Numbered from the stretch's first letter, positions 1-8,406 are shown. The stretch: DNA of 51,568 nt from Bacillus sp. X1(2014) (GCF_007678255.1 NZ_VEED01000025.1:1-51568), one strand, 5' to 3'. Notes: generated by a model not told the origin, from the letters alone. A program made the numbers and translations.

Positions 1-40
1 TGGGACACGCGTCCCTGTGAGAGTAGGACGTTGCCAGGCA
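1..40 (+). rRNA. rrf: 5S rRNA, 3' end (partial)
   Basis: The first 40 bases match the 3' end of a Bacillus 5S rRNA, including the CTGTGAGAGTAGGACG block and a GCC-rich closing strand. A strong terminator follows at once. The rest of the gene, and presumably 16S and 23S, lie upstream of the window. The exact 3' end (about 39-40) is estimated from the family. Confidence 0.9.
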
Positions 41-44
41 CATC

Positions 45-74
45 AAGGACAACCTGAAAAGGTTGTCCTTTTTT
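45..74 (+). terminator. rRNA operon terminator
   Basis: A perfect 10-bp stem (AAGGACAACC / GGTTGTCCTT) with a 6-nt loop is followed by a T run. It sits 5 nt after the 5S gene, so it ends the upstream rrn operon with no distal tRNA genes. Confidence 0.92.
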
Positions 75-98
75 GTTATGGAGAGAAAGGAAAATATA

Positions 99-250
99 CC
101 GACGGACAAAATTCCATGCGTGAGGTGGAGAAATGTCTATCGAAGGGATACCGACGGACAAAACTCCACACGTCAACAGGAAAACTGTCCATCGGAATGG
201 GCCCGACGGACAAAACTCTCTAAGTATATAGAAAAATGTCTATCGGAAGG
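99..250. repeat. three 52-bp tandem repeats, each a potential hairpin
   Basis: The decamer CCGACGGACA starts at 99, 151 and 203, an exact 52-bp period. Each unit ends in TGTC(C/T)ATCG(G), at 134, 186 and 237, which is nearly the reverse complement of its start. Each unit could therefore fold into its own stem-loop with about a 25-nt loop. Unit interiors differ while the arms are kept. No protein reading is convincing. I believe similar GACGGACAAAA tracts occur between genes in other Bacillaceae, but that is from memory. Confidence 0.8.
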
Positions 251-505
251 ATTCCAAAGAATATTGGCGGATAATTAAACAGGTGTACAGAGCCCAGACT
301 TGGAAAAAGGAGTAGCACGTAACTAAAAAGTGTCACGATGTATAAGCCAAAAGGTTGTTTTTTTGTGTTTACTTAATAAGGACAGTAACAATAGTAAAAA
401 AGTACGAAATGTTTTCAAAGAAATTGCGAATAGACATACACCCAAACGTGAACTGCTACATACTATATTAATTAAGATGGCGCGAAAAAGAGTATTCGAA
501 AAATT
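251..505. other. gene-free stretch before csfB
   Basis: This AT-rich stretch contains only short frames with no recognisable protein. I see no tRNA, no clear terminator and no riboswitch. In B. subtilis the corresponding interval separates rrnA from csfB. Confidence 0.5.
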
Positions 506-534
506 GTATACAATTAAAAACTTCCGGGCAGAAT
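506..534 (+). promoter_or_regulatory. SigF promoter of csfB
   Basis: A -35 GTATA at 506-510 and a -10 GGGCAGAAT at 526-534 are separated by exactly 15 bp. They match the forespore SigF consensus (GTATA, then GGNNANANT). The start codon lies about 20 nt downstream, which agrees with the known SigF control of csfB. Confidence 0.85.
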
Positions 535-555
535 GGATGTATGGAGGTGGAGGGA

Positions 556-759
556 TTGAGTTCATTTTTAGCACAGAAATATCATCAGGAAATGTGTGTT
601 ATTTGTGAGAATTTAAAACCAAAAGGCATACATCTATATACTTCGTTTATTTGTACAGAATGTGAAAATGATTTAATACAAACAGATACAAAGGATCCAA
701 AATATAAATATTTTCTCAAACAGCTGAAAAAAATTACAACTCCAGAAATTTTTTCATAA
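556..759 (+). CDS. csfB: CsfB/Gin, anti-sigma factor (67 aa)
   Basis: This small zinc-type protein matches B. subtilis CsfB (Gin), which binds and inhibits SigG, and also SigE, to prevent premature or misplaced activity during sporulation. Two CXXC pairs are visible (CVIC near residue 14 and CTEC near residue 34), with the family motif GIHLYTSFICTEC between them. A TTG start at 556 is preferred because GGAGG at 543-547 lies 8 nt upstream. The ATG at 541 lies ahead of that site and only adds residues with no family counterpart. A SigF promoter sits directly upstream. In B. subtilis xpaC and yaaN follow, but here yaaO is next. Confidence 0.88.
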   Translation: MSSFLAQKYHQEMCVICENLKPKGIHLYTSFICTECENDLIQTDTKDPKYKYFLKQLKKITTPEIFS

Positions 760-784
760 AAGTCCATTATGGGCTTATTTTTTT
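758..784 (+). terminator. possible terminator after csfB
   Basis: A 6-bp stem (AAGTCC / GGGCTT with one G-T pair) and a 5-nt loop are followed by a T-rich run. The stem is short, so termination may be partial. Confidence 0.5.
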
Positions 785-852
785 GCAGTCAAATGAGAAA
801 GGGGATTGTTTTTTTGTTAAAATAGATAAGACTCTTAGAAGGAAGTAAACGA

Positions 853-2292
853 ATGAATAAACAATCAAAAACACCGTTATATGATGCTCTAATCCAACAC
901 ATAAACAAAAGGCCAGTTTCCTTTCATGTCCCTGGACATAAATATGGTGAATTGCTTCAACCTGAAGCCTACCGTTATTTCCAGAATATCTTAAAAATAG
1001 ATGCGACCGAATTATCGGGTTTAGATGACCTGCACTCACCTGAAGGAGTGATTCTAGAGGCAGAAGCACTATTAACTGACCTTTACCAGACGAGAAAAAG
1101 TTATTTTCTTGTTAATGGTTCAACCGTTGGCAATCTAGCAATGATCATGGCAGCATGTGAAGAGGGCGAAAAAGTCCTCGTCCAAAGGAATTGTCATAAA
1201 TCTATTTTAAATGGTTTAAGTTTAGCAAAAGCGGTTCCCATTTTTCTAGAGCCTGAATTTAATCAAGAGTGGAAAATTCCCTCTGGAATCGATTTAGAAA
1301 CAGTCAAAGAATCTATCAAATTATATCCTGATGCAAAGGCACTCATTCTGACCTACCCCAACTACTATGGATTGGGATATGCATTACAAGAAATAATAAA
1401 TGAAGCACATCGGCACAATATTCCTGTACTAGTGGACGAGGCTCACGGACCGCACTTGATTCTTGGAGCTCCATTTCCGCCTTCTGCGCTTCAATTGGGT
1501 GCAGACATTGTGGTTCAATCCGCACATAAGATTCTCCCAGCAATGACAATGGGCTCCTACCTACATATTAATAGTGATATGGTCAATAGGAATAAGCTAG
1601 AGGAGTACCTTGCTATGTTCCAATCAAGCAGTCCGTCTTATCCGATTATGGCATCCTTGGATTTGGCGAGGAACTATTTAGGTACATATACGCAAGAAGA
1701 TGTAACATTTCTTTTAACTGAAATCAGACGTTTTAGGAACGAGTTAGCGAATATTCCTGCGATTAGGGTGCTTGACTATCCTAAAGAGAGTGGCGATCCT
1801 CTAAAAATAACCATTCAGTCTAGATGCCATTTAAGTGGATTTGAACTTCAAAGGCGGCTGGAAGAATCAGCAATTTTTACAGAATTAGCCGACCCGAATA
1901 ATGTACTATTTATTCTGCCCTTACTTAAAGACAGGCAAAGCTTTCCGTTTAAAGAAACTCTTTTGAAAATAAAACAGGCACTAGCTGGATTGTCGGTATA
2001 TGCTTCTTATGAGATATTTGAAACAGCTAGCCAGAAAATCTCCAATTTAGCGATTACCTTCAAAGAAATGGAGAATTTAGAGATAGAAGAACTACCAATA
2101 TCTAAAGTTCTAGGAGAGGTATGTGCCGAAACGATTATTCCATACCCGCCAGGTATTCCTTTGCTGTTAAAGGGAGAAAGAATCACAAATGACAAGCTTA
2201 GTCAGCTTAGCCGCCTATTACAAACCGGAGCAAGGTTTCAAGGAGGAGCTTTATTAAAAGAGGGTTGCATAAAGATTTTTTGCACAGCCTAA
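853..2292 (+). CDS. yaaO: YaaO, PLP-dependent Orn/Lys/Arg decarboxylase-family protein (479 aa)
   Basis: Fold-type I PLP enzyme of the ornithine/lysine/arginine decarboxylase family. Visible hallmarks are the N-terminal FHVPGHK motif (residues 24-30), GSTVGN (about 89-94, cofactor phosphate side), DEAH at 195-198 (Asp to the pyridine nitrogen) and SAHK with the presumed Schiff-base Lys226. The C-terminal third matches the family's small domain, and the length is typical. The ATG at 853 has GAAGGAAG just upstream. tmk follows after 33 nt, so the two are probably cotranscribed, as in B. subtilis. The substrate (lysine, arginine or another amino acid) cannot be told from sequence. Confidence 0.85.
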   Translation: MNKQSKTPLYDALIQHINKRPVSFHVPGHKYGELLQPEAYRYFQNILKIDATELSGLDDLHSPEGVILEAEALLTDLYQTRKSYFLVNGSTVGNLAMIMAACEEGEKVLVQRNCHKSILNGLSLAKAVPIFLEPEFNQEWKIPSGIDLETVKESIKLYPDAKALILTYPNYYGLGYALQEIINEAHRHNIPVLVDEAHGPHLILGAPFPPSALQLGADIVVQSAHKILPAMTMGSYLHINSDMVNRNKLEEYLAMFQSSSPSYPIMASLDLARNYLGTYTQEDVTFLLTEIRRFRNELANIPAIRVLDYPKESGDPLKITIQSRCHLSGFELQRRLEESAIFTELADPNNVLFILPLLKDRQSFPFKETLLKIKQALAGLSVYASYEIFETASQKISNLAITFKEMENLEIEELPISKVLGEVCAETIIPYPPGIPLLLKGERITNDKLSQLSRLLQTGARFQGGALLKEGCIKIFCTA

Positions 2293-2325
2293 GAGAGCGT
2301 GATACAGTTTTGGAGGTTTATATAG

Positions 2326-2961
2326 ATGAATAATGGTACGTTTATTACATTTGAGGGACCGGATGGTGCAGGTAAGTCAACCATTATTGAAATGGTGGCA
2401 AATCAGCTTGGAAAAAATGTACTTCTAACCCGAGAACCAGGTGGTATTGATATCGCAGAACAGATTCGAGCTGTTATATTAGCTAAAGAGAATACGGCCA
2501 TGGACCCACGGACAGAAGCATTACTCTATGCTGCTGCTAGAAGACAGCATTTAATAGAAAAGGTAAAACCAGCACTAGATGAAGGGAAAATAGTGTTGTG
2601 TGACCGGTTTGTTGACAGTTCTTTAGCATACCAAGGTTATGCACGCGGATTGGGAATTGATGAAGTGTTTGCGATTAACCAATTTGCAATTGAAAATTTG
2701 ATGCCTGAGTTAACAATCTACTTTGATATCGAACCAGAGTTAGGGCTGCAGCGAATCAATAAAAATACAGGCCGGGAAATCAATCGTTTAGATTTAGAAA
2801 ACCTGGAATTCCACAAAAAGGTAAGTGAGGGATACCATCTATTAATTGACCGTTTTCCAGAGAGAATACGGTGCATTGATGCCTCAGGTACTGTCGAAGA
2901 GGTTTTTCAGCAAACGTTAAAGATCATCGAAGAATCACTAGCAAAAAGAAAGCCTTATTAA
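2326..2961 (+). CDS. tmk: Thymidylate kinase (211 aa)
   Basis: Phosphorylates dTMP to dTDP with ATP, an essential cytosolic step in dTTP synthesis. It has a P-loop GPDGAGKST at residues 11-19, the REPGG motif near 37, the [12 protein letters not shown] segment near 91 that carries the DR(Y/F/H) motif, and an arginine-rich lid near 145-153. The length is normal. The start follows TGGAGG at an appropriate distance. It follows yaaO closely and ends in a terminator, so darA starts a new unit. Confidence 0.95.
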   Translation: MNNGTFITFEGPDGAGKSTIIEMVANQLGKNVLLTREPGGIDIAEQIRAVILAKENTAMDPRTEALLYAAARRQHLIEKVKPALDEGKIVLCDRFVDSSLAYQGYARGLGIDEVFAINQFAIENLMPELTIYFDIEPELGLQRINKNTGREINRLDLENLEFHKKVSEGYHLLIDRFPERIRCIDASGTVEEVFQQTLKIIEESLAKRKPY

Positions 2962-2975
2962 AGGGCTTTTTTTTA
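2949..2975 (+). terminator. terminator after tmk
   Basis: An AAAGCC / GGCTTT hairpin, followed by eight or more T residues, overlaps the tmk 3' end. Confidence 0.75.
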
Positions 2976-3018
2976 TCCTAAAGAATCTGTCATTACGAAT
3001 GTAAGGAGCTCTGTTACC

Positions 3019-3027
3019 TGTTATAAT
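3019..3027 (+). promoter_or_regulatory. extended -10 promoter of darA
   Basis: TGTTATAAT is an extended -10 (TGN followed by a perfect TATAAT). The -35 region (ATGTAA at 2999-3004) is weak. It lies 44 nt before the darA start and just after the tmk terminator. Confidence 0.6.
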
Positions 3028-3031
3028 ATAG

Positions 3032-3400
<369 letters not shown>

Positions 3401-3432
3401 TTATGTTAAAGCGCTTTGCTGATTTTGACACT

Positions 3433-3523
3433 CTGTTGATTGGAGCGGAAGGCATGAAGACTCCTGCGGGAGGCTCCCCGGACCGCCCGCGGAAAGCAAA
3501 GTGTCTGGAGCGGAAATCAACAG
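3433..3523. repeat. interspersed GC-rich palindrome, short copy (copy A)
   Basis: The element begins CTGTTGATTGGAGCGG and ends CGGAAATCAACAG, so the outer 9-10 bp are inverted. Inside are GACTCCTGCGGGAGG and GCCCGCGGAAAGC, both shared with the copies at 14664 and 28341. The 91-bp length reflects loss of the central 40 bp present in the other two. It occupies the place where yaaR lies in B. subtilis. Confidence 0.88.
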
Positions 3524-3587
3524 ACAAATATAAATGCGCTTTAATATTAAAATAATAGATCCGTTATTATAATAAAGTTAGTGAGTG

Positions 3588-4601
3588 ATGAACTTGGGAA
3601 AATCATGGGAGCAACTAGAAGAGCTTCAGCCAACTGTCTTAAAAATGTTAAAAAACAGTTTAGTGAAAAATCGAGTGGCCCATGCATACCTTCTTGAGGG
3701 CATCAGAGGGACAGGTAAGCGGGAAATAGCCTTGTTACTAATAAAATCGTTATTTTGTGAAGCTATCATTGATCAGTACCGACCATGCGAGGAATGCAAC
3801 AATTGCCGGCGAATCAATCATGGGAACCATCCCGACGTACATATTGTCGAGCCGGAGGGATTATCGATTAAGGTTGACCAAATTAGAAACTTGCAGGTGG
3901 AGTTTTCTAAAAAGGGACTAGAATCTTTGAAAAAGGTTTATTTACTTGTTCATGCCGATAAGATGAGTGTCAGTGCTTCCAATAGTTTACTGAAATTCTT
4001 AGAGGAACCAAATCCCGGGACGGTTGCCTTTCTCTTAACAGAGCAACCGCAAAAGATATTACCAACTATCCTTTCTAGGTGCCAAATACTAACATTCCAT
4101 CCATTATCACCACAAGTGATGATTAAACAATTGGTGGAAAACGGTGTAGAACCGCAGAAGGCTCCATTGCTAGCACAATTAACCAACAGTTTAGAAGAAG
4201 CCCAAAATTTAAATGTCGATGAATGGTTTGCACAAGCCCAAAAAATAGTGGTAAAATTATATGAGGTGTTGAAAAAAAATCCGCTAGAAGCAATGGTAAC
4301 GCTTCAGGCTGACTGGTTTTCACACTTTAAAGAGAAAGAACAGATACATCGTGGTTTAGACCTTTTACTTCTTATTTTTAAGGATTTACTATATATACAA
4401 TTAGATAGGCAGGAGCAGATTGTTTTTCGAGAGGAAAGCGAACGGCTGCGACAATTTGCCCTGCATACATCTGGACGGCGCATATCGGATCAAATGTCAG
4501 CTATCCTTGATGCAAAGAGGAAGCTGGAGAGGAATATGAATCCTCAGCTGATGATGGAACAGCTTGTGTTAAAATTGCAGGAGGGATCTTCATTTGTATG
4601 A
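3588..4601 (+). CDS. holB: DNA polymerase III delta' subunit, HolB (337 aa)
   Basis: Clamp-loader subunit that helps open and load the DnaN ring at the replication fork. The AAA+ N-terminal half has the degenerate P-loop GIRGTGKRE (about residues 38-46), where the catalytic Ser/Thr after Lys is Arg, as in other delta' subunits. It also has a zinc knuckle, CEECNNCRR (near 66-74), and the sensor region SNSLLKFLEEPN followed by SRC. The ATG at 3588 is preferred over the GTG at 3585. The upstream Shine-Dalgarno is weak (GTGAG). Its end overlaps ricT by 8 nt, implying translational coupling. Confidence 0.92.
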   Translation: MNLGKSWEQLEELQPTVLKMLKNSLVKNRVAHAYLLEGIRGTGKREIALLLIKSLFCEAIIDQYRPCEECNNCRRINHGNHPDVHIVEPEGLSIKVDQIRNLQVEFSKKGLESLKKVYLLVHADKMSVSASNSLLKFLEEPNPGTVAFLLTEQPQKILPTILSRCQILTFHPLSPQVMIKQLVENGVEPQKAPLLAQLTNSLEEAQNLNVDEWFAQAQKIVVKLYEVLKKNPLEAMVTLQADWFSHFKEKEQIHRGLDLLLLIFKDLLYIQLDRQEQIVFREESERLRQFALHTSGRRISDQMSAILDAKRKLERNMNPQLMMEQLVLKLQEGSSFV

Positions 4602-5421
4602 TGTTGTAGGAGTACGCTTTAAAAAGGCGGGGAAAATCTATTATTTTGATCCAGGGGAACTCTCCATCGAAAAAGACGACTTTGTCATTGTCGAAACAGT
4701 TCGTGGAGTGGAATATGGCAAAGCAGTAATTGCTCGTAAACAGGTTGAGGAGCATGATGTTGTCCTTCCACTCAAAAAAGTGGTTAGAATTGCCGACCCG
4801 AAGGATAAGATGATCGTTGAAGAGAATAAGCAAGCAGCAAAAGAAGCTTATGAGGTTTGTAATGAAAAAGTGAATGAGCATCAGCTGGATATGAAACTAG
4901 TCGATGTTGAATATACATTTGATCGAAACAAAGTGATCTTCTATTTTACTGCTGATGGAAGAGTTGATTTCCGTGAACTTGTAAAGGATTTAGCAGCTAT
5001 TTTCCGGACGAGAATTGAATTACGCCAGATTGGTGTCCGTGATGAAGCGAAAATGCTAGGCGGTATTGGTCCATGTGGAAGAATGTTATGCTGTTCCACC
5101 TTCTTAGGGGATTTCGATCCCGTTTCGATCAAAATGGCAAAGGACCAAAACCTATCATTAAATCCTACAAAAATATCCGGATTGTGCGGCAGATTGATGT
5201 GCTGTTTAAAATATGAAAATGATGAATATGAATCTGCTAAAGCATTGCTGCCGGATTTAGGGGAAATCATTGAAACACCGCAAGGTAAAGGAAAAGTAGT
5301 AGGATTAAATATATTAGAGCGGGTACTACAGGTTGAACTGAAGGAACAGGAACGCGTTCTGGAGTATACCTTGGAGGAAATCAATAAAGAAGGTGCCTTT
5401 TCTATACAATCCACAGATTAA
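4594..5421 (+). CDS. ricT: RicT/YaaT, Fe-S subunit of the Ric (Y-complex) (275 aa)
   Basis: Member of the PSP1 family. With RicA and RicF it forms a complex that directs RNase Y in mRNA maturation and promotes sporulation, competence and biofilm formation. Six cysteines expected to hold Fe-S clusters are present: Cys161, Cys166 and Cys167 in GPCGRMLCC, and Cys198, Cys203 and Cys204 in GLCGRLMCC. The central [20 protein letters not shown] is strongly conserved. It starts with TTG at 4594 inside the holB end, behind GGAGG at 4580-4584. The 275-residue length equals B. subtilis YaaT. Confidence 0.95.
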   Translation: MYDVVGVRFKKAGKIYYFDPGELSIEKDDFVIVETVRGVEYGKAVIARKQVEEHDVVLPLKKVVRIADPKDKMIVEENKQAAKEAYEVCNEKVNEHQLDMKLVDVEYTFDRNKVIFYFTADGRVDFRELVKDLAAIFRTRIELRQIGVRDEAKMLGGIGPCGRMLCCSTFLGDFDPVSIKMAKDQNLSLNPTKISGLCGRLMCCLKYENDEYESAKALLPDLGEIIETPQGKGKVVGLNILERVLQVELKEQERVLEYTLEEINKEGAFSIQSTD

Positions 5422-5434
5422 CGAGGTGGAAGCC

Positions 5435-5806
5435 GTGGATAAAAAAGAAATATTTGAATCAGTAAGTAATATGGAAACACAAATTGGCCATCTTTACCAA
5501 AAGCTAGGAGAATTAAAGCAGCATTTAGCCGAGATACTAGAAGAGAATCATTATTTAAAGCTCGAAAATGAACATTTGAGACGCCGTCTAGATGTAACAA
5601 CCGAAGAGGAAAAGAAAGAAACAGAGAATAAAAAAGGGTCATCAGTACCCGAGACGTCTGGTGTAAAGCCATTTGATGTAGGGGAAGGATATGATAACCT
5701 TGCCCGTCTATATCAAGAAGGTTTTCATATTTGTAACCTTCATTTTGGAAGTTTGCGCAAAGAAGGCGATTGTTTATTCTGCCTTTCCTTTCTAAATAAG
5801 AAATAA
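5435..5806 (+). CDS. yabA: YabA, replication initiation control protein (123 aa)
   Basis: Negative regulator of initiation that bridges DnaA and the sliding clamp DnaN. The N-terminal part (about residues 1-55) is a leucine-rich coiled coil that tetramerises. A charged, variable linker follows. The C-terminal zinc domain carries [19 protein letters not shown], supplying the HC...CXXC ligands. The GTG start at 5435 has GAGGTGG upstream and gives the family N terminus MDKKEIF. A longer in-frame start upstream would overlap the ricT end and has no family support. It lies 13 nt after ricT, in the holB-ricT-yabA unit. Confidence 0.92.
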   Translation: MDKKEIFESVSNMETQIGHLYQKLGELKQHLAEILEENHYLKLENEHLRRRLDVTTEEEKKETENKKGSSVPETSGVKPFDVGEGYDNLARLYQEGFHICNLHFGSLRKEGDCLFCLSFLNKK

Positions 5807-5811
5807 CTTTA

Positions 5812-5840
5812 AGAGGCTGAAAATAATCAGCCTCTATTTT
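5812..5840 (+). terminator. terminator after yabA
   Basis: A perfect 9-bp stem (AGAGGCTGA / TCAGCCTCT) with a 6-nt loop is followed by ATTTTCAT. The T run is short, so some read-through to trmN6 is possible. Confidence 0.7.
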
Positions 5841-5867
5841 CATACATTTTGTTGGAGGATGGAAACC

Positions 5868-6611
5868 TTGGTTAACTTAAAGGAAGATGAGCGGTTAGAT
5901 TATTTGTTAGCAGAAAACTTACGGATTATCCAAAGTCCGTCCGTTTTTGCCTTTTCCCTTGATGCAGTTTTACTTGCAAGATTTGTTTATGTTCCGATTC
6001 AAAAAGGAAACTTAATTGACCTATGCAGCGGGAATGGTGTGATTCCTTTATTTTTAAGTGCACGTACGAAAGGACAAATAACTGGCGTTGAAATACAGGA
6101 ACGATTGTACGATATGGCCGTCCGAAGTATTGAATATAATCAGCTAGAGAGCCGGCTGAAAATGATTCATGGTGACATCAAGGAGATTCATAAGCAACTG
6201 GGGCATGGCAAATTTGATGTTGTTACATGTAATCCACCCTATTTTACTACACCTTCTAAGGAAGAAATGAACCCGAATGAACATCTAGCCATCGCTCGCC
6301 ATGAAATTCTTTGCACATTAGAGGACGCGGTTAAGGCCTCGAGTCAATTAGTGAAACAAGGCGGAAAGGTGGCCTTTGTCCACCGGCCTGGTCGACTGTT
6401 GGATATCATTACATTGATGAGAGAATACCGGCTTGAACCAAAACGGATTCAATTTGTTTATCCGAAGAAGGGAAAAGAAGCAAATACTCTTTTGATAGAA
6501 GCGATTAAGGATGGCAGTCCAGATTTAAAAATTCTCCCACCATTATTTGTCTATAATGAAACTAATGAATATACTTCAGAAATTAAAGAGATTCTATATG
6601 GAGAAAAATGA
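5868..6611 (+). CDS. trmN6: tRNA1(Val) A37 N6-methyltransferase family, TrmN6 (YabB, 247 aa)
   Basis: SAM-dependent small-domain methyltransferase. The SAM-binding motif I reads [15 protein letters not shown], and the catalytic N6-adenine motif is CNPPYF (NPPY), as in TrmN6. The B. subtilis homologue is YabB. The TTG at 5868 fits, since TTGGAGG at 5852-5858 is 9 nt upstream and the protein then begins [14 protein letters not shown] like YabB. The ATG at 5859 would abut the Shine-Dalgarno. It overlaps yazA by 14 nt. The exact modified tRNA base is inferred from the family. Confidence 0.88.
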   Translation: MVNLKEDERLDYLLAENLRIIQSPSVFAFSLDAVLLARFVYVPIQKGNLIDLCSGNGVIPLFLSARTKGQITGVEIQERLYDMAVRSIEYNQLESRLKMIHGDIKEIHKQLGHGKFDVVTCNPPYFTTPSKEEMNPNEHLAIARHEILCTLEDAVKASSQLVKQGGKVAFVHRPGRLLDIITLMREYRLEPKRIQFVYPKKGKEANTLLIEAIKDGSPDLKILPPLFVYNETNEYTSEIKEILYGEK

Positions 6612-6885
6612 ACATTTCTTTTATGTGCTTACCTGTAAGGACGGGAGTTTGTATGGTGGATACACGAATAATCTGGAAAAGCGGATCAAGATGCATAATG
6701 AAGGAAAAGGGGCAAAGTATACACGGGGTCGGGGACCAGTCGAACTTACATACTATCAATGTTATGAAAATAAAGGCGATGCACTAAGGGCAGAATACAA
6801 TTTCAAACAATTAACTAGAAAGAAAAAAGATGAATTCTTAATAAGAGAAACAGGTGATAGCCATGTGGCAGCAAAAGAGCTTTGA
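6598..6885 (+). CDS. yazA: YazA, GIY-YIG domain protein (UPF0213, 95 aa)
   Basis: Stand-alone GIY-YIG nuclease-fold domain of the UPF0213 group. The motif reads [19 protein letters not shown] (a Y...GGY variant), followed by the conserved Arg in LEKRIKMHN and the catalytic-type Glu in the [10 protein letters not shown] helix. No extra DNA-binding domain is present. Its cellular role is unknown, though the family is linked to DNA repair by fold only. The ATG at 6598 overlaps the end of trmN6, and the gene's end overlaps the start of rsmI, so the three are coupled. Confidence 0.88.
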   Translation: MEKNEHFFYVLTCKDGSLYGGYTNNLEKRIKMHNEGKGAKYTRGRGPVELTYYQCYENKGDALRAEYNFKQLTRKKKDEFLIRETGDSHVAAKEL

Positions 6886-7735
6886 AAATGAGGCAACAAA
6901 AGGGATTTTATATCTAATCCCTACCCCTATAGGGAATTTAGAAGATATGAGTTTCCGGGCCATTCGATTATTAAAAGAGGCAGACCTAATTGCTGCTGAA
7001 GATACCCGAAATACAAAGAAACTGTGCAATTACTTTGAAATTGGAACACCTGTGGTCAGTTATCATGAACACAATAAAGAAACAAGCGGTGATAAATTGA
7101 TTCAAAAGGTAAAGGAAGGGTTAAAAATTGCCCTTGTAAGTGATGCGGGTATGCCTGCAATTTCTGACCCTGGTTATGAGTTAGTGTTAGCCGCTACGCG
7201 GGAAAAGGTAACAGTGGTTCCTTTGCCAGGTGCAAACGCCGCATTGACCTCATTAATTGCTTCAGGGTTGCCGTGTCAGCCATTTTACTTTTTTGGATTT
7301 TTAAATCGAAATAAAAAGGAGAAGCGTTTGGAATTAGAAGCTTTAAAGTGGCAGTCAGCAACGTTAATCTTCTATGAATCTCCGCACCGGTTAAAAGAAA
7401 CCTTATCAATTATGGTTGATGTGCTGGGAAATCGGAATGTGGCCATATGCAGGGAATTAACGAAAAAGTATGAGGAATTTATTCGAGGAACAATCGATGA
7501 AGTAATCGCCTGGACTAATCAGGATGAAATTCGCGGGGAGTTTTGTTTAATAGTTGAAGGCACAGATCAGCAGCAGGAGGAAGCACCGAGCTGGTGGCAA
7601 AACTTAACACTTGAAGAACATGTTAATCATTATATTTCTGAAAAAAATATTCCTTCAAAGGAAGCGATTAAGCTAACGGCGAAAGACCGAGATATGAATA
7701 AAAGAGATGTGTATCAAGCCTACCATGTCGAATGA
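6863..7735 (+). CDS. rsmI: 16S rRNA C1402 2'-O-methyltransferase RsmI (290 aa)
   Basis: Tetrapyrrole-methylase-fold enzyme that 2'-O-methylates C1402 in the 16S decoding region. Family blocks are LIPTPIGNLEDMSFRAIRLL at the N terminus, AAEDTRNTKKL, SYHEHN, VSDAGMPAISDPGYEL and PGANAALTSLIASGLP. A C-terminal helical extension is present, as in B. subtilis YabC. The ATG at 6863, behind AGGTGAT at 6852-6858, is preferred to the GTG at 6854. It overlaps yazA and ends at a strong bidirectional terminator facing abrB. Confidence 0.92.
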   Translation: MWQQKSFENEATKGILYLIPTPIGNLEDMSFRAIRLLKEADLIAAEDTRNTKKLCNYFEIGTPVVSYHEHNKETSGDKLIQKVKEGLKIALVSDAGMPAISDPGYELVLAATREKVTVVPLPGANAALTSLIASGLPCQPFYFFGFLNRNKKEKRLELEALKWQSATLIFYESPHRLKETLSIMVDVLGNRNVAICRELTKKYEEFIRGTIDEVIAWTNQDEIRGEFCLIVEGTDQQQEEAPSWWQNLTLEEHVNHYISEKNIPSKEAIKLTAKDRDMNKRDVYQAYHVE

Positions 7736-7759
7736 TAAGTGATCATTTGAACAATATAA

Positions 7760-7784
7760 AAGCTCCAGCAAAGTGCTGGAGCTT
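7760..7784. terminator. bidirectional terminator between rsmI and abrB
   Basis: A perfect 11-bp stem (AAGCTCCAGCA / TGCTGGAGCTT) with a 3-nt loop has a T-rich tail on the plus strand and TTTATATT on the minus strand. It can serve both convergent genes. Confidence 0.85.
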
Positions 7785-7788
7785 GTTC

Positions 7789-8073
7789 TTATTTTACTAA
7801 TTCAAAATTGTTTTGGATTTCTTGAATTAATTGTTCTGCACCTTCACGGCTTAGAATCAATTTACCGCCAGCAAGAGATAAATTATCATCAGATACTTCT
7901 CCTGTTACTTGGCAAGTCATATTTGGCTTGTATTTCTTTAAGATGATACGCTCATCATCCACATAAATTTCAAGAGCATCTTTTTCAGCGATACCAAGAG
8001 TACGTCTTAATTCGATTGGAATAACCACACGGCCTAACTCATCAACTTTACGAACGATACCTGTAGATTTCAT
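7789..8073 (-). CDS. abrB: AbrB, transition-state regulator (94 aa)
   Basis: DNA-binding swapped-hairpin protein that represses post-exponential genes during growth. It is almost identical to B. subtilis AbrB. The N-terminal DNA-binding domain reads MKSTGIVRKVDELGRVVIP and continues with IELRRTLGI; CQVTGEVSDDNLSLAGGKL and a C-terminal oligomerisation helix follow. The ATG at 8073 follows GAGAGGAGC (minus strand, about 8082-8089). The ATG at 8091 would lie upstream of this site. It is the only minus-strand gene in the window. A SigA-type promoter and a perfect 0A box lie upstream, consistent with repression by Spo0A~P. Confidence 0.97.
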   Translation of the reverse strand: MKSTGIVRKVDELGRVVIPIELRRTLGIAEKDALEIYVDDERIILKKYKPNMTCQVTGEVSDDNLSLAGGKLILSREGAEQLIQEIQNNFELVK

Positions 8074-8133
8074 TTTTACTGCTCCTCTCATATTATAAAC
8101 ATATTTTTTTCTCTATCTATTTCTTCGTCATTA

Positions 8134-8142
8134 TTCGACAAA
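8134..8142 (-). promoter_or_regulatory. Spo0A box in the abrB leader
   Basis: TTTGTCGAA on the minus strand is a perfect 0A box. It lies about 15 nt downstream of the abrB -10, near +8 to +16. This is the same roadblock geometry described for Spo0A repression of B. subtilis abrB. Confidence 0.85.
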
Positions 8143-8156
8143 TTTTTCATAACCCT

Positions 8157-8185
8157 ATAATACAAGAAATTCCCATATCCGTCAA
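8157..8185 (-). promoter_or_regulatory. SigA promoter of abrB
   Basis: On the minus strand TTGACG (8185-8180) and TATTAT (8162-8157) are separated by 17 bp. The predicted leader is about 75 nt. Confidence 0.82.
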
Positions 8186-8312
8186 TTATTAAATTATGAA
8201 AAATAATAGTACAAAAGTTTACGTTAAATAAGTGTTGATTTGGCAACATTTTATCTGAAGATTTACTAAAAACTACCATAATAATATTATTGTTTTTTAG
8301 TAGGAACATTCG

Positions 8313-8336
8313 TTCGACTTGATAACATTCGACAAA
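8313..8336. promoter_or_regulatory. pair of upstream Spo0A-box-like sites
   Basis: TTCGACTTG at 8313 and TTCGACAAA at 8328 are spaced 15 bp. The second is a perfect 0A box (reverse orientation). They lie about 130-150 bp upstream of the abrB promoter and about 220 bp before metS. Confidence 0.65.
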
Positions 8337-8406
8337 TTCCTGCATATTTTGTTACTATTGAACTACAAATACTTCGAAGTACGTAAAGCGTTTATGGGTG
8401 TAATAG

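Noticed and set aside
99..250. CRISPR array
   Set aside because: Units are contiguous 52-bp tandem copies with diverged middles rather than identical short repeats around unique spacers. No cas genes are present.
17..278. Two overlapping small open frames (about 70 codons each)
   Set aside because: They run through the rrn terminator and the 52-bp tandem repeats. Their peptides are just translations of the repeat, with no family resemblance.
330..608. 92-codon open frame on the plus strand before csfB
   Set aside because: It overlaps the SigF promoter and the start of csfB in another frame and has no recognisable protein. csfB explains the region better.
4001..4030. CCCGGGA motif in holB as a second Noc site
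   Set aside because: Only the central CCCGGGA matches; the flanks do not fit ATTTCCCGGGAAAT.
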